Shown here piece after piece: positions 52,138 to 61,965 of a stretch of 64,000 nt of DNA. This DNA comes from Rhizobium sp. CF080 (GTDB lineage: Bacteria; Pseudomonadota; Alphaproteobacteria; Rhizobiales; Rhizobiaceae): contig NZ_AKKC02000008.1 of the NCBI RefSeq assembly GCF_000282095.2, forward strand, positions 607,396 through 671,395. Reading direction: 5' to 3'. The position numbers and the translations under genes were made by a program. Position 1 is the stretch's first letter, and each line of letters starts with the position of its first letter. The notes beneath the pieces are model-generated. The model searched no databases, was not told the origin of the DNA, and saw nothing but the letters and a program-made list of their open reading frames with translations.

Positions 52138-53592
52138 ATGTATCTCGGTCTCGATCTCGGTACGTCCGGCGTGAAGGCGATGCTGATCGACGGCGATCAG
52201 AAGATCATCGGCTCGGCCAGCGGCTCGCTCGACGTCTCGCGTCCGCATTCCGGCTGGTCGGAGCAGGATCCGGCTCACTGGATCCGCGCCACCGAAGAGG
52301 CCGTCTCCGGCCTCAAGGCGAAGTTCCCGAAGGAGCTTTCCGCCGTGAAGGGCATCGGCCTTTCCGGCCAGATGCACGGCGCGACCCTGCTCGACGCCGA
52401 AGACAAGGTGCTGCGTCCCTGCATCCTCTGGAACGACACCCGTTCCCATGTGGAAGCAGCAGCCCTCGATGCGAACCCGATCTTCCGCAAGCTCACCGGC
52501 AATATCGTCTTCCCGGGCTTCACCGCCCCGAAGCTGGTCTGGGTCGCGAAAAACGAGCCGGAAATTTTCGCGAAGGTCGCGAAGGTCCTGCTGCCCAAGG
52601 ACTATCTGCGCCTGTGGCTGACCGGCGAGCATATTTCCGAAATGTCGGATTCGGCCGGCACGGCCTGGCTCGATACCGGCGCCCGCAAATGGTCGTCCGA
52701 ATTGCTTGCGGCGACGGGCCTTGACGAAAAACAGATGCCATCGCTGGTCGAGGGCACCGAACAAGCCGGCAAGCTGCGCGGCGAACTTTCCTATAAATGG
52801 GGCATGGCCGAAGGCGTCGTGATCGCCGGCGGGGCAGGGGACAATGCGGCGTCGGCCTGCGGCATGGGCACGGTTGCCGAAGGCCACGCCTTCGTCTCGC
52901 TCGGCACGTCCGGCGTGCTGTTTGCCGCCAACGCCTCCTATCTGCCGAAACCGGAAAGCGCGGTACATGCCTTCTGCCACGCGCTGCCGAAAACCTGGCA
53001 CCAGATGGGCGTCATCCTGTCGGCGACAGACGCGCTCAACTGGTATTCAAACATCACGGCCAAGACCGCTGCCGAACTCACCCAGGAACTCGGCGATACA
53101 CTGAAGGCCCCATCGGGCGTCACCTTCCTGCCCTATCTCTCCGGCGAGCGCACGCCGCACAATGATGCGGCCATCCGCGGCGCCTTCATCGGCCTCGGAC
53201 ACGAGAGCAACCGCGCGGTGCTGACCCAGGCGGTGCTCGAAGGCGTCACCTTTGCGATCCGCGACAATCTCGAGGCGCTGAAATCCGCCGGCACCTCGAT
53301 CTCCCGCGTCACCGCGATCGGCGGCGGCTCGCGTTCGCGCTACTGGCTGCAGTCGATCGCCACGTCGCTTGGTGTGCCGGTCGATATTCCGGCGGACGGC
53401 GATTTCGGAGCCGCCTTCGGTGCTGCGCGATTGGGACTGATCGCGGCAACGGGGGCGGACCCGCTCGCCGTCTGCTCGGCGCCGAAGACCGACGAGACAA
53501 TTGAGCCGGTCTCCGGGCTGTCGGAGGCTTATGAGGCCGCCTATGGGCGCTACCGGGCGCTTTATCCGGCGATCAAATCGCAGGCGCATTGA
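52138..53592 (+). CDS. xylB: Xylulokinase
   Basis: 484-residue FGGY kinase phosphorylating D-xylulose at C5. Motifs: YLGLDLGTSGVKAMLIDGDQ with the phosphate loop, the XylB substrate motif IGLSGQMHGATLLD with MHG, ILWNDTRSHVEA, and the C-terminal IGGGSRSRYWLQSIATSLGV. Length and motifs are those of XylB rather than glycerol kinase. It lies between the LacI-type gene and xylA, with a repeat element of about 100 bp between xylB and xylA. Confidence 0.95.
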   Translation: MYLGLDLGTSGVKAMLIDGDQKIIGSASGSLDVSRPHSGWSEQDPAHWIRATEEAVSGLKAKFPKELSAVKGIGLSGQMHGATLLDAEDKVLRPCILWNDTRSHVEAAALDANPIFRKLTGNIVFPGFTAPKLVWVAKNEPEIFAKVAKVLLPKDYLRLWLTGEHISEMSDSAGTAWLDTGARKWSSELLAATGLDEKQMPSLVEGTEQAGKLRGELSYKWGMAEGVVIAGGAGDNAASACGMGTVAEGHAFVSLGTSGVLFAANASYLPKPESAVHAFCHALPKTWHQMGVILSATDALNWYSNITAKTAAELTQELGDTLKAPSGVTFLPYLSGERTPHNDAAIRGAFIGLGHESNRAVLTQAVLEGVTFAIRDNLEALKSAGTSISRVTAIGGGSRSRYWLQSIATSLGVPVDIPADGDFGAAFGAARLGLIAATGADPLAVCSAPKTDETIEPVSGLSEAYEAAYGRYRALYPAIKSQAH

Positions 53593-53602
53593 AATCGAGG
53601 CA

Positions 53603-53706
53603 CCCCCTCACCCTGCCCTCTCCCCGAGAGGAGAGGAGGGGCTCCGAGTTAGCCGCAAACCTCTTCTCCCCATTGGGGAGAAGGTGCCGGCAGGCGGATG
53701 AGGGGG
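53603..53706. repeat. Intergenic repeat element between xylB and xylA
   Basis: Begins CCCCCTCACCCTGCCCTCTCC and ends GGATGAGGGGG, with internal hairpins CTCTCCCC/GGAGAG-type and CTTCTCCCCATTGGGGAGAAG. It is of the same type as 55072-55215 and is a widespread Rhizobiales palindromic repeat class. It is located inside the xylBA operon. Confidence 0.75.
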
Positions 53707-53753
53707 CTTCCCACCCGCCAAACAACAATTTGAACCACAAGGAGAAACACCCC

Positions 53754-55064
53754 ATGAGCACAGGCTTTTTCGGAGACATCCAGAAGATCAAATACGAAGG
53801 CCCGGATAGCACCAATCCGCTCGCCTTCCGGCACTACAACCCCGATGAGATCGTCGCCGGCAAGCGCATGGAGGATCACCTCCGGTTCGCCGTCGCCTAT
53901 TGGCATACCTTCACCTGGCCGGGCGGCGATCCCTTCGGGGGCCAGACTTTCCAGCGCCCGTGGTTCTCCGACACGATGGAAGCGGCCAAGATGAAGGCGG
54001 ATGTCGCCTTCGAATTCTTCCAGCTGCTCGGTGCACCCTTCTATTGCTTCCACGATGCCGACGTGCGCCCGGAAGGCAATAATTTCGCCGAGAACACGAA
54101 GAACCTCAACGAGATCGTCGACTATTTCGAGAAGAAGCAAGCCGAGACCGGCGTCAAGCTTCTCTGGGGCACGGCGAACCTCTTCTCCAACCGCCGCTAT
54201 ATGTCGGGTGCCGCCACCAATCCGGATCCGGACGTCTTCGCCTTCGCCGCGGCAACGGTGAAGACCTGCCTCGACGCCACCAAAAAACTTGGCGGGTCCA
54301 ACTACGTGCTGTGGGGCGGCCGCGAAGGTTACGAGACGCTGCTCAACACCGACTTCTCGCGCGAGCTCGACCAGATGGGCCGTTTTCTCAATCTGGTGGT
54401 CGAATACAAGTACAAGATTGGCTTTGAGGGCACGATCCTGATCGAGCCGAAGCCGCAGGAGCCGACCAAGCATCAGTACGACTACGACGTCTCGACCGTC
54501 TATGCCTTCCTGCAGAAGAACGGGTTGGAGAAGGAAGTGAAGGTCAATATCGAGCAGGGCCATGCGATCCTCGCCGGCCATTCCTTCGAACATGAAATCG
54601 CCATGGCCAACGCCTTCGGCATTTTCGGCTCGATCGACATGAACCGCAACGACATGCAGTCCGGCTGGGATACCGACCAGTTCCCGAACAACGTGCCGGA
54701 AATGGCGCTCGCCTATTACCATGTCCTGGCCGGCGGCGGCTTCCAGAACGGCGGCACCAATTTCGACGCGAAACTGCGCCGCCAGTCGCTCGATCCCGAG
54801 GATCTGCTGATCGGCCATATCGGCGGCATGGATTGCTGCGCCCGCGGCATCAAGGCGGCCGCGAAAATGCTCGACGACGGCGCGCTGAAGGCCCCGCTCG
54901 ATGCCCGCTACGAGAAGTGGGACAGCCCCGAATACCAGAAAATGCTGCGCGGCGAATACAAGCTCGACGACATCGCCTCCTGGGTCGAAAAACAGAACAT
55001 CAACCCGGAACCGAAGTCCGGCCGCCAGGAATACCTGGAAAACGTCGTCAATCGCTACGTTTGA
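53754..55064 (+). CDS. xylA: Xylose isomerase
   Basis: 436-residue class II xylose isomerase, interconverting D-xylose and D-xylulose with divalent metals. The catalytic His is in YCFHDADVRPEG; further metal and substrate motifs are VLWGGREGYETLLNTD, EPKPQEPTKHQYDYD and the end region with DLLIGHIGGMD. GGAG precedes ATG 53754; longer in-frame starts cross the repeat element. It follows xylB and is flanked on both sides by related repeat elements. Confidence 0.97.
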   Translation: MSTGFFGDIQKIKYEGPDSTNPLAFRHYNPDEIVAGKRMEDHLRFAVAYWHTFTWPGGDPFGGQTFQRPWFSDTMEAAKMKADVAFEFFQLLGAPFYCFHDADVRPEGNNFAENTKNLNEIVDYFEKKQAETGVKLLWGTANLFSNRRYMSGAATNPDPDVFAFAAATVKTCLDATKKLGGSNYVLWGGREGYETLLNTDFSRELDQMGRFLNLVVEYKYKIGFEGTILIEPKPQEPTKHQYDYDVSTVYAFLQKNGLEKEVKVNIEQGHAILAGHSFEHEIAMANAFGIFGSIDMNRNDMQSGWDTDQFPNNVPEMALAYYHVLAGGGFQNGGTNFDAKLRRQSLDPEDLLIGHIGGMDCCARGIKAAAKMLDDGALKAPLDARYEKWDSPEYQKMLRGEYKLDDIASWVEKQNINPEPKSGRQEYLENVVNRYV

Positions 55065-55071
55065 GCGCATT

Positions 55072-55215
55072 GCCCCTCACCCTAGCCCTCTCCCCGTAAA
55101 ACGGGGAGAGGGGACTTGCCACACGCAACGCTACGGTTGAGGGAGACGGGCGCGGCATATCCCTTCTCCCCGCAGGCGGGGAGAAGGGTCCGCAGGACGC
55201 AGCCGGATGAGGGGC
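55072..55215. repeat. Intergenic repeat element downstream of xylA
   Basis: Opens with GCCCCTCACCCTAGCCCTCTC and closes with GGATGAGGGGC; it contains two strong hairpins (CTCTCCCCG/CGGGGAGAG at about 55089-55114 and CTTCTCCCCGC/GCGGGGAGAAG at about 55163-55189). It is related to 53603-53706 and may terminate or attenuate the lacI-xylBA transcript. The rest of the 389-bp gap to the next gene holds an operator-like motif and a leader ORF. Confidence 0.75.
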
Positions 55216-55315
55216 GGACGCTGCCGTCGGAGAAGGCGACAGCGCGACAAACGACAACCAGCAGGAGGTTTGCGCAAAGTGTCCCCACGTTCGCGTGTGA
55301 GCTTGGCAAATCTGC

Positions 55316-55330
55316 TTTACGTACCTCAGA
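55316..55330. promoter_or_regulatory. Candidate operator of the sugar transporter operon
   Basis: TTTACGTACCTCAGA, identical over 15 bp to the second repeat unit before lacI (51029-51043). The similarity continues loosely (GCTA-C) downstream. It lies 35 bp before the predicted leader ORF. Confidence 0.6.
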
Positions 55331-55364
55331 ATCTGGGCTAGCGTTCTGATAGGGAGGAGCTTGG

Positions 55365-55453
55365 GTGCAGATTATCATCTACAGGCGTGCTGTCGGTAAC
55401 GCAGCGGTCCGCTGTCCGGCCGTGCATTGCCCAATGGTCATGGGTGCTGCGCG

Positions 55454-55457
<4 letters not shown>
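55365..55457 (+). CDS. Predicted 30-codon leader ORF coupled to the transporter ATPase
   Basis: A short ORF starting GTG at 55365 after an excellent ribosome site (AGGGAGGAG, 6 nt spacing) and ending TGA at 55455-55457. Its stop overlaps the ATPase ATG (55454) as ATGA. The predicted peptide, VQIIIYRRAVGNAAVRCPAV and ten more residues, has no recognised domain. The ATPase gene itself lacks a good ribosome site, so the ORF may serve to load ribosomes and couple translation. An alternative is that it is an accidental ORF. Confidence 0.45.
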
Positions 55458-56976
<1,519 letters not shown>

Positions 56977-56977
<1 letters not shown>

Positions 56978-57978
56978 TGGCGAATGTCGCGACCGAAACG
57001 GCCAAGGCGCCGAAGACCTCCAAGGACTGGGACATGGCGGCGATCGCGCCGTTCATCGCACTCGCCCTGCTTCTGGTGCTCGGCTATTTCGCCAACCCGA
57101 ACTTCATGACGTCCGCCAATCTTCTGAACGTCGTGACGCGCAGTTCCTTCATCGCCGTCATCGCGCTCGGCGCCACCTATGTGATCACTTCGGGCGGGCT
57201 CGACCTTTCGGTCGGCGCGATGCTCGCCTTCGTCGCCAGCCTGATGATCCTGTTCCTGAACTCGGGAACGATTGCCGATCCGGCGCTGGCGCTCACCGCC
57301 GGCATGGCGCTGGCGATTGCGATCGGCGCCGCCTGCGGGCTCGCCAATGGCCTGATCACCACGATCGGCCGGATCGAACCCTTCATCGCCACTCTCGGCA
57401 CGATGGGCATCTATCGCGGCCTCACCACCTGGCTCAGCCAGGGCGGGGCGATCACCGTGCGCGACCGCGATATTCTGGCGCTTTACCGGCCGGTCTATTC
57501 CGGCTCGGTCATCGGCGTGCCGATCCCGATCATCGTCATCTTCATCACCGCCGCCATCGCCGCCTTCGTGCTGTACCGCACCCGTTACGGCCGGCATGTC
57601 ACCGCGGTCGGTTCGAACGAGGACGTGGCGCGCTATTCCGGCATTTCGATCAACCGGGTGCGCACCGTCACCTATGTCATCCAGGGGCTCTGTGTCGCGG
57701 TCGCGGTGCTGCTCTACGTACCGCGCCTCGGCTCGACGTCGGCCACAACCGGCAGCTTCTGGGAACTGCAGGCGATCACCGCCGTCGTCGTCGGCGGCAC
57801 CGCGCTCCGGGGTGGGGTCGGCCGTATCTGGGGCACGATCTGCGGCGCCTTCATTCTGGAAATCGTCGGCAACATCATGCTGTTGTCCAACTTCGTCAGC
57901 GAATACCTGATCGGCGCCATCCAGGGAGCGATCATCATCATCGCCATGCTGGTTCAAAGGTCGTTGATGCGGAAGTAG
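56977..57978 (+). CDS. Sugar ABC transporter permease, CUT2 type (RbsC/XylH-like)
   Basis: 333-residue permease with eight to ten predicted helices and the RbsC-family patterns ALGATYVITSGGLDLSVGAM, LITTIGRIEPFIATLGTMGI and GGTALRGGVGRIWGTICGAF. It overlaps the ATPase stop by ATGA (AGGGGAGG upstream), so the two are translationally coupled. The binding protein gene follows 100 bp later. Confidence 0.92.
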
Positions 57979-58078
57979 GCCGCTGACGCGGATATAAGCC
58001 ACGGAGGATTGACCGGGCTGATGGGTCGCGCCCGGTCCTGAAATATTAAAGACCCTGATATCGTGGGAGAGAGAAACA

Positions 58079-59029
58079 ATGCGCAAACAGATTTTGGGAC
58101 TGGCCGTGGCGTCGCTGGCACTTTTGGCCGGCACCGCCTTCGCCCAGGACAAGAAGGTGACGATCGGCGTTTCCATTCCGGCTGCCGACCACGGCTGGAC
58201 CGCCGGCGTCGTGTTCCATGCCGAACGCGTCGCCAAGCTCTTGATGAAGGAACATCCGGGCCTCAACGTCATCGTCAAGACCTCGCCGGATGCGGCAAGC
58301 CAGGCGAACGCCGTGCAGGACCTTGCGGTCCAGGGGCTCGACGCGCTGGTCATCCTGCCGTCCGATCCGGATCCGCTCGTCAACGCCATCCAGCAGGTCA
58401 AGGACAAGGGTACGTTCGTGGCGCTCGTCGACCGCGCGCCCTCCGTCAACGACAGCACCATCCGTGACCTCTATGTCGCCGGCAACAATCCGGCGCTCGG
58501 CCAGGTCGCCGGCGAATATATCAAGAAGACCACGCCGGAGGCACAGGTCGTCGTCATTCGCGGCCTGCCGATCCCGATCGACCAGCAGCGCCAGGACGGT
58601 TTCGACAAGGGCATTGCCGGCTCCAAGGTCAAGGTTCTCGATCGCCAGTTCGGCAACTGGAGCCGGGACGACGCGTTCAAGGTCATGCAGGACTATCTGA
58701 CCAAGTACCCGAAGATCGACGTCGTCTGGTGCCAGGACGACGACATGGCCGTCGGCGTTCTCGAAGCCATCTCCCAGGCCAAGCGCACCGACATCAAGTA
58801 TGTGGTCGGCGGCGCGGGCTCCAAGGACATGGTGAAGAAGGTCATGGACGGCGACAAGATGATCCCGGTCGACGTTCTCTATCCGCCGGCAATGGTGGCG
58901 ACTGCCATGGAACTCACCGCCGGTAACTTCTACGACAAGGTACCGGTCAGCGGCACCTACATCCTCGACGCCACGCTGGTAACGAAGGACAACGCCAAGA
59001 ATTTCTACTTCCCGGATTCTCCGTTCTGA
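58079..59029 (+). CDS. Sugar ABC transporter substrate-binding protein (RbsB-like)
   Basis: 316-residue periplasmic binding protein with signal peptide MRKQILGLAVASLALLAGTA (cleavage after AFA) and the peripla_BP_4 pattern: VTIGVSIPAADHGWTAGVVF, VQGLDALVILPSDPDPLVNA, VALVDRAPS and VVWCQDDDMAVGVLEAISQA. It delivers a monosaccharide to the CUT2 transporter. A leader with GGAGAGAG precedes the ATG and a 13-bp-stem hairpin follows the gene at 59040-59074. Confidence 0.92.
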   Translation: MRKQILGLAVASLALLAGTAFAQDKKVTIGVSIPAADHGWTAGVVFHAERVAKLLMKEHPGLNVIVKTSPDAASQANAVQDLAVQGLDALVILPSDPDPLVNAIQQVKDKGTFVALVDRAPSVNDSTIRDLYVAGNNPALGQVAGEYIKKTTPEAQVVVIRGLPIPIDQQRQDGFDKGIAGSKVKVLDRQFGNWSRDDAFKVMQDYLTKYPKIDVVWCQDDDMAVGVLEAISQAKRTDIKYVVGGAGSKDMVKKVMDGDKMIPVDVLYPPAMVATAMELTAGNFYDKVPVSGTYILDATLVTKDNAKNFYFPDSPF

Positions 59030-59039
59030 TAGCTAACAC

Positions 59040-59074
59040 GGCCGTGCCCGCCTTTATTTTTGGCGGGCACGGCC
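59040..59074 (+). terminator. Hairpin after the sugar-binding-protein gene
   Basis: GGCCGTGCCCGCC (59040-59052) pairs perfectly with GGCGGGCACGGCC (59062-59074) around a T-rich 9-nt loop, 11 bp after the stop codon. There is no T-run after the stem, so it may stabilise the upstream RNA or attenuate rather than fully terminate. Confidence 0.6.
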
Positions 59075-59083
59075 ACAACCTCA

Positions 59084-59202
59084 CCCTCATTTCCGTGCTT
59101 GTCACAGGAATCCAGCCACGGCGCGTCTGCGCCGTGAAGAGGCTCTTTCGCGCCCAAGGACTTGGACGCACTGGATTCCTGTGGCAAGCACAGGAATGAG
59201 GG
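59084..59202. repeat. Imperfect long inverted repeat (32-bp arms)
   Basis: Arms 59084-59115 and 59171-59202 are complementary at 29 of 32 positions (core CACAGGAATCCAG / CTGGATTCCTGTG). The element lies between the binding-protein and isomerase genes, so it is inside the likely operon. It belongs to the CACAGGAATGAGG-type repeats seen in Rhizobiales. Confidence 0.8.
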
Positions 59203-59246
59203 AGGAGAAGCAGTCCAGGCATGCCAATTTCTGAAGAGGAAACATC

Positions 59247-60299
59247 ATGAAGACGATCAAGGGCCCGGCCATCTTTCTCGGCCAGTTCGCGGGCGATGCG
59301 GCACCGTTCGACACCTGGGACGGGATCACCAAATGGGCGGCCGACAAGGGGTATGTCGGCGTGCAGGTGCCGACCTGGGCCGGCCAGCTCATCGATTTGA
59401 AGAAGGCCGCCAACTCCAAGGATTATTGCGACGAATTCGCCGGCGTGGCGCGGGCGAACGGCGTCGAGGTGACCGAGCTTTCGACCCATCTGCAGGGCCA
59501 GCTGGTTGCCGTGCACCCGGCCTATGACGAAGCCTTCGACGGTTTTGCGGCACCCGAAGTGCGCGGCAATCCGAAGGCGCGCCAGGCCTGGGCGGTCGAG
59601 CAGGTCAAGATGGCGATCACCGCTTCGAAGCACCTCGGCATCAAGGCGCATGCGACCTTTTCCGGCGCGCTTGCCTGGCCGTTCATCTACCCCTGGCCGC
59701 AGCGCCCGGCCGGTCTGGTCGAAGCCGCCTTCGACGAACTCGCCAAGCGCTGGACGCCGATCCTCGACCATGCCGATTTCTGCGGCGTCGACGTATGTTA
59801 CGAAATCCATCCCGGCGAGGACCTGCATGACGGCGTCACCTTCGAGATGTTCCTGGAGCGGGTGAAGAACCACCCGCGCGCCAACATGCTCTACGATCCG
59901 TCGCATTACGTGCTGCAGTGCCTCGACTATCTCGACAACATCGACATCTACAAGGACCGGATCAAGATGTTCCACGTCAAGGACGCGGAATTCAATCCGA
60001 CCGGCCGGCAGGGCGTCTATGGCGGTTACCAGGGCTGGGTCGGCCGCGCCGGCCGCTTCCGCTCGCTCGGCGACGGCCAGGTCGATTTCGGCTCGGTCTT
60101 CTCCAAGATGACCGCCAATGATTTCGACGGCTGGGCCGTGGTCGAATGGGAATGCGCGCTGAAGAACTCCGAGGACGGAGCCCGCGAAGGCGCCGAATTC
60201 GTGAAAGCCCACATCATCCGTGTCACCGAAAAGGCGTTCGACGACTTTGCGAGTGGCGGAACAGACGAGGCTGCGAACCGACGGATGCTGGGGCTTTAA
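59247..60299 (+). CDS. Sugar phosphate isomerase/epimerase (AP-endonuclease-2 TIM barrel)
   Basis: 350-residue TIM-barrel enzyme of the xylose-isomerase-like superfamily. Metal ligands appear in VTELSTHLQGQ, VCYEIHPGEDLHDG, LYDPSHYVLQ, FHVKDAEFNPTG and VVEWECAL. Such enzymes epimerise or isomerise free or oxidised sugars and inositol derivatives, often paired with Gfo/Idh dehydrogenases; one is encoded at 61966. It follows the transporter and so likely acts on the imported sugar. The specific reaction is unknown. Confidence 0.88.
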   Translation: MKTIKGPAIFLGQFAGDAAPFDTWDGITKWAADKGYVGVQVPTWAGQLIDLKKAANSKDYCDEFAGVARANGVEVTELSTHLQGQLVAVHPAYDEAFDGFAAPEVRGNPKARQAWAVEQVKMAITASKHLGIKAHATFSGALAWPFIYPWPQRPAGLVEAAFDELAKRWTPILDHADFCGVDVCYEIHPGEDLHDGVTFEMFLERVKNHPRANMLYDPSHYVLQCLDYLDNIDIYKDRIKMFHVKDAEFNPTGRQGVYGGYQGWVGRAGRFRSLGDGQVDFGSVFSKMTANDFDGWAVVEWECALKNSEDGAREGAEFVKAHIIRVTEKAFDDFASGGTDEAANRRMLGL

Positions 60300-60305
60300 G
60301 GAAAC

Positions 60306-60440
60306 AGTTCCCCTCCCCAACCCCTCCCCACAAGGGGGAGGGGCTTAGCCTGCCGCACTGCTGACGCCCGATTTTGGTCTGGTGACAGCCGCGAGTATTC
60401 CCCCCCCTGTGGGGGAGATGGACGGCAGGCCAGAGAGGGT
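60306..60440. repeat. GC-rich palindromic repeat before the DUF4160 gene
   Basis: Contains the hairpin CCCCTCCCC/GGGGAGGGG (60321-60343), a second C-run/G-run hairpin near 60397-60414 and the pair AGCCTGCC / GGCAGGCC that can join both ends. It follows the isomerase gene and may terminate that transcript. Confidence 0.6.
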
Positions 60441-60489
60441 CTTCTCGGGAGACGAACTTGAGATACCTAACAAGTTGGGTTATTGATAT

Positions 60490-60717
60490 ATGGTCACCGT
60501 CCTGCGGCAGCACGGCCTGCGGTTCGTCATCTATACTGCGGACCATGAGCCCCCTCATGTGCATGTCTATGGCGACGGGGAAGCGCGGATCGATATCGAG
60601 ACACTAAAGGTCCTGACCCAGGGCGGGATGTCCGACCGAGACGTTCGCCGAGCTGCCGAGGTGATCGAGGCCAACCGGCAGTTATTTCGGGAGACGTGGA
60701 GAAAGTACCATGGTTGA
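60490..60717 (+). CDS. DUF4160 protein
   Basis: 75-residue protein with the DUF4160 core: FVIYTADHEPPHVHVYGDGE, in which HEPPHVHV is almost invariant and looks like a metal- or nucleotide-binding site. The ATG has no good ribosome site. It overlaps the following DUF2442 gene by 8 bp. This two-gene combination is common and has been proposed as toxin-antitoxin-like, but no activity is established to my knowledge. Confidence 0.85.
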   Translation: MVTVLRQHGLRFVIYTADHEPPHVHVYGDGEARIDIETLKVLTQGGMSDRDVRRAAEVIEANRQLFRETWRKYHG

Positions 60718-61123
60718 GATCACGGATGCCGAACTCACCCGGGCAAAACGACGGTGGGAGACGGAGCGGGCGCAAAGGCCCGTGCCGGTCTCCGCCCGTT
60801 TCGACCATTCCTCCGGCCGTATCGTCGTTGAATTCGCCAATGGGGCCGCTTTCATGGTCCCCGCCCGTTCGCTCGAAGGCCTGACGGAGGCCGCGGATGA
60901 ACAACTGGCCGAAGTCGAGTTGCTCGGGGAAACCGGCCTGCATTGGGAAAGCCTCGATGTGGACTATTCGATTTCAGGTCTCATGAGTGGCGTCTTCGGC
61001 AGCCGGACCTTCATGGAAGCCCAACGCCGCGGCGGGCAATCGAAGTCACCGGCGAAGATCGCCGCCAGCCGCGCCAACGGCACCAAGGGTGGCCGGCCGC
61101 GCAAGGCGGCGAAAGGCTCTTGA
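60710..61123 (+). CDS. DUF2442 protein with basic C-terminal tail
   Basis: 137-residue protein with a DUF2442 domain (SARFDHSSGRIVVEFANGAA ... LHWESLDVDYSISGLMSGVF) and a C-terminal basic segment KSPAKIAASRANGTKGGRPR that resembles a short DNA-binding tail (AT-hook-like GRPRK). It overlaps the DUF4160 gene by 8 bp, so the two are co-translated. It could be the regulator or antidote of the pair; this is inference. Confidence 0.83.
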   Translation: MVEITDAELTRAKRRWETERAQRPVPVSARFDHSSGRIVVEFANGAAFMVPARSLEGLTEAADEQLAEVELLGETGLHWESLDVDYSISGLMSGVFGSRTFMEAQRRGGQSKSPAKIAASRANGTKGGRPRKAAKGS

Positions 61124-61134
61124 CCATGAACGGT

Positions 61135-61767
61135 TCAAGCCCTTTTGAGGGCCGCGAGATCGCCGCTTTCGAAGGCGGGCAGATTTGCCTCTATCTTGTC
61201 GATCGGCCAATCCCACCAGGCAAGCTCGAGAAGTTCGGCGATGATCTCGTCGGGATACCGCATGCGGATGAGACCTGCCGGATTTCCGCCGACAACCGCA
61301 TAGGGCGGTACGTCTCGCGCGACCACCGAGGCTGCGGCGACGATCGCGCCGTCGCCGATCGTGACACCGGGCATGATCGCGGCGTTGTGGCCGATCCAGA
61401 CGTCGTGTCCGACGATCGTGTCCCGGACTGGCAGATCCTTGTAGCCGAATGTCTCGGGCTTGAAGATACGGAACGGATAAGCGGTAAAACCCGTCATCGG
61501 ATGGTTGGCGGAACTGGTGATGAAATAGCTGCCCCTGGCGATCTGCACGAACTTGCCGATCACCAGCCGCTCCCGGCTGCCGCGAAAGAGGTAGGGCGCC
61601 AGGATGCCGGCGGTGTCCCCGGGTTCTCCGGAATGGGTGTAGTAGCTGAAGTCGCCGATCTCCATGCGCGGATGATCGATGACGTTCTTCAGGTAAACCG
61701 TATCGCGGTAAAGCCTGCCGTCGGGAAGGGTAATGGGATGCGTGGCTCTCGCGTCGAGAAGGGGCAT
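61135..61767 (-). CDS. CatB-related O-acetyltransferase (left-handed beta-helix)
   Basis: 210-residue hexapeptide-repeat acetyltransferase from ATG 61767. The repeats and catalytic His region are in FITSSANHPMTGFTAYPFRI and RDTIVGHDVWIGHNAAIMPG, VTIGDGAIVAAASVVARDVP, with PYAVVGGNPAGLIRMRYPDE near the end. This is the xenobiotic-acetyltransferase (Vat/CatB) pattern, but in soil bacteria most members modify sugars or unknown acceptors, so antibiotic resistance is not claimed. A longer in-frame start lacks family similarity. It is convergent with the DUF2442 gene. Confidence 0.88.
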   Translation of the reverse strand: MPLLDARATHPITLPDGRLYRDTVYLKNVIDHPRMEIGDFSYYTHSGEPGDTAGILAPYLFRGSRERLVIGKFVQIARGSYFITSSANHPMTGFTAYPFRIFKPETFGYKDLPVRDTIVGHDVWIGHNAAIMPGVTIGDGAIVAAASVVARDVPPYAVVGGNPAGLIRMRYPDEIIAELLELAWWDWPIDKIEANLPAFESGDLAALKRA

Positions 61768-61965
61768 GACCGGACCTTTTCCATGGATTTGCAAGAGGCG
61801 CCCTGTTGTTCGACGGGCGGCTGTTTGAAATACGTGGAGCCTTAGCGGAGGCGGAGCTTGGTGTTCACGGTCAGAGTGCCCTTTTGTCTCGCAGCAGAAA
61901 AAATAGCCTGATCGCGGGACGAAATCCACCACAGGGTTTTAAGAAATCGAATAAGGAGAATCATC

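Noticed and set aside
61135..61767. Chloramphenicol resistance by the hexapeptide acetyltransferase
   Set aside because: The CatB/Vat-like fold is clear, but most chromosomal homologues in soil bacteria are not resistance enzymes and nothing in the context supports antibiotic resistance.
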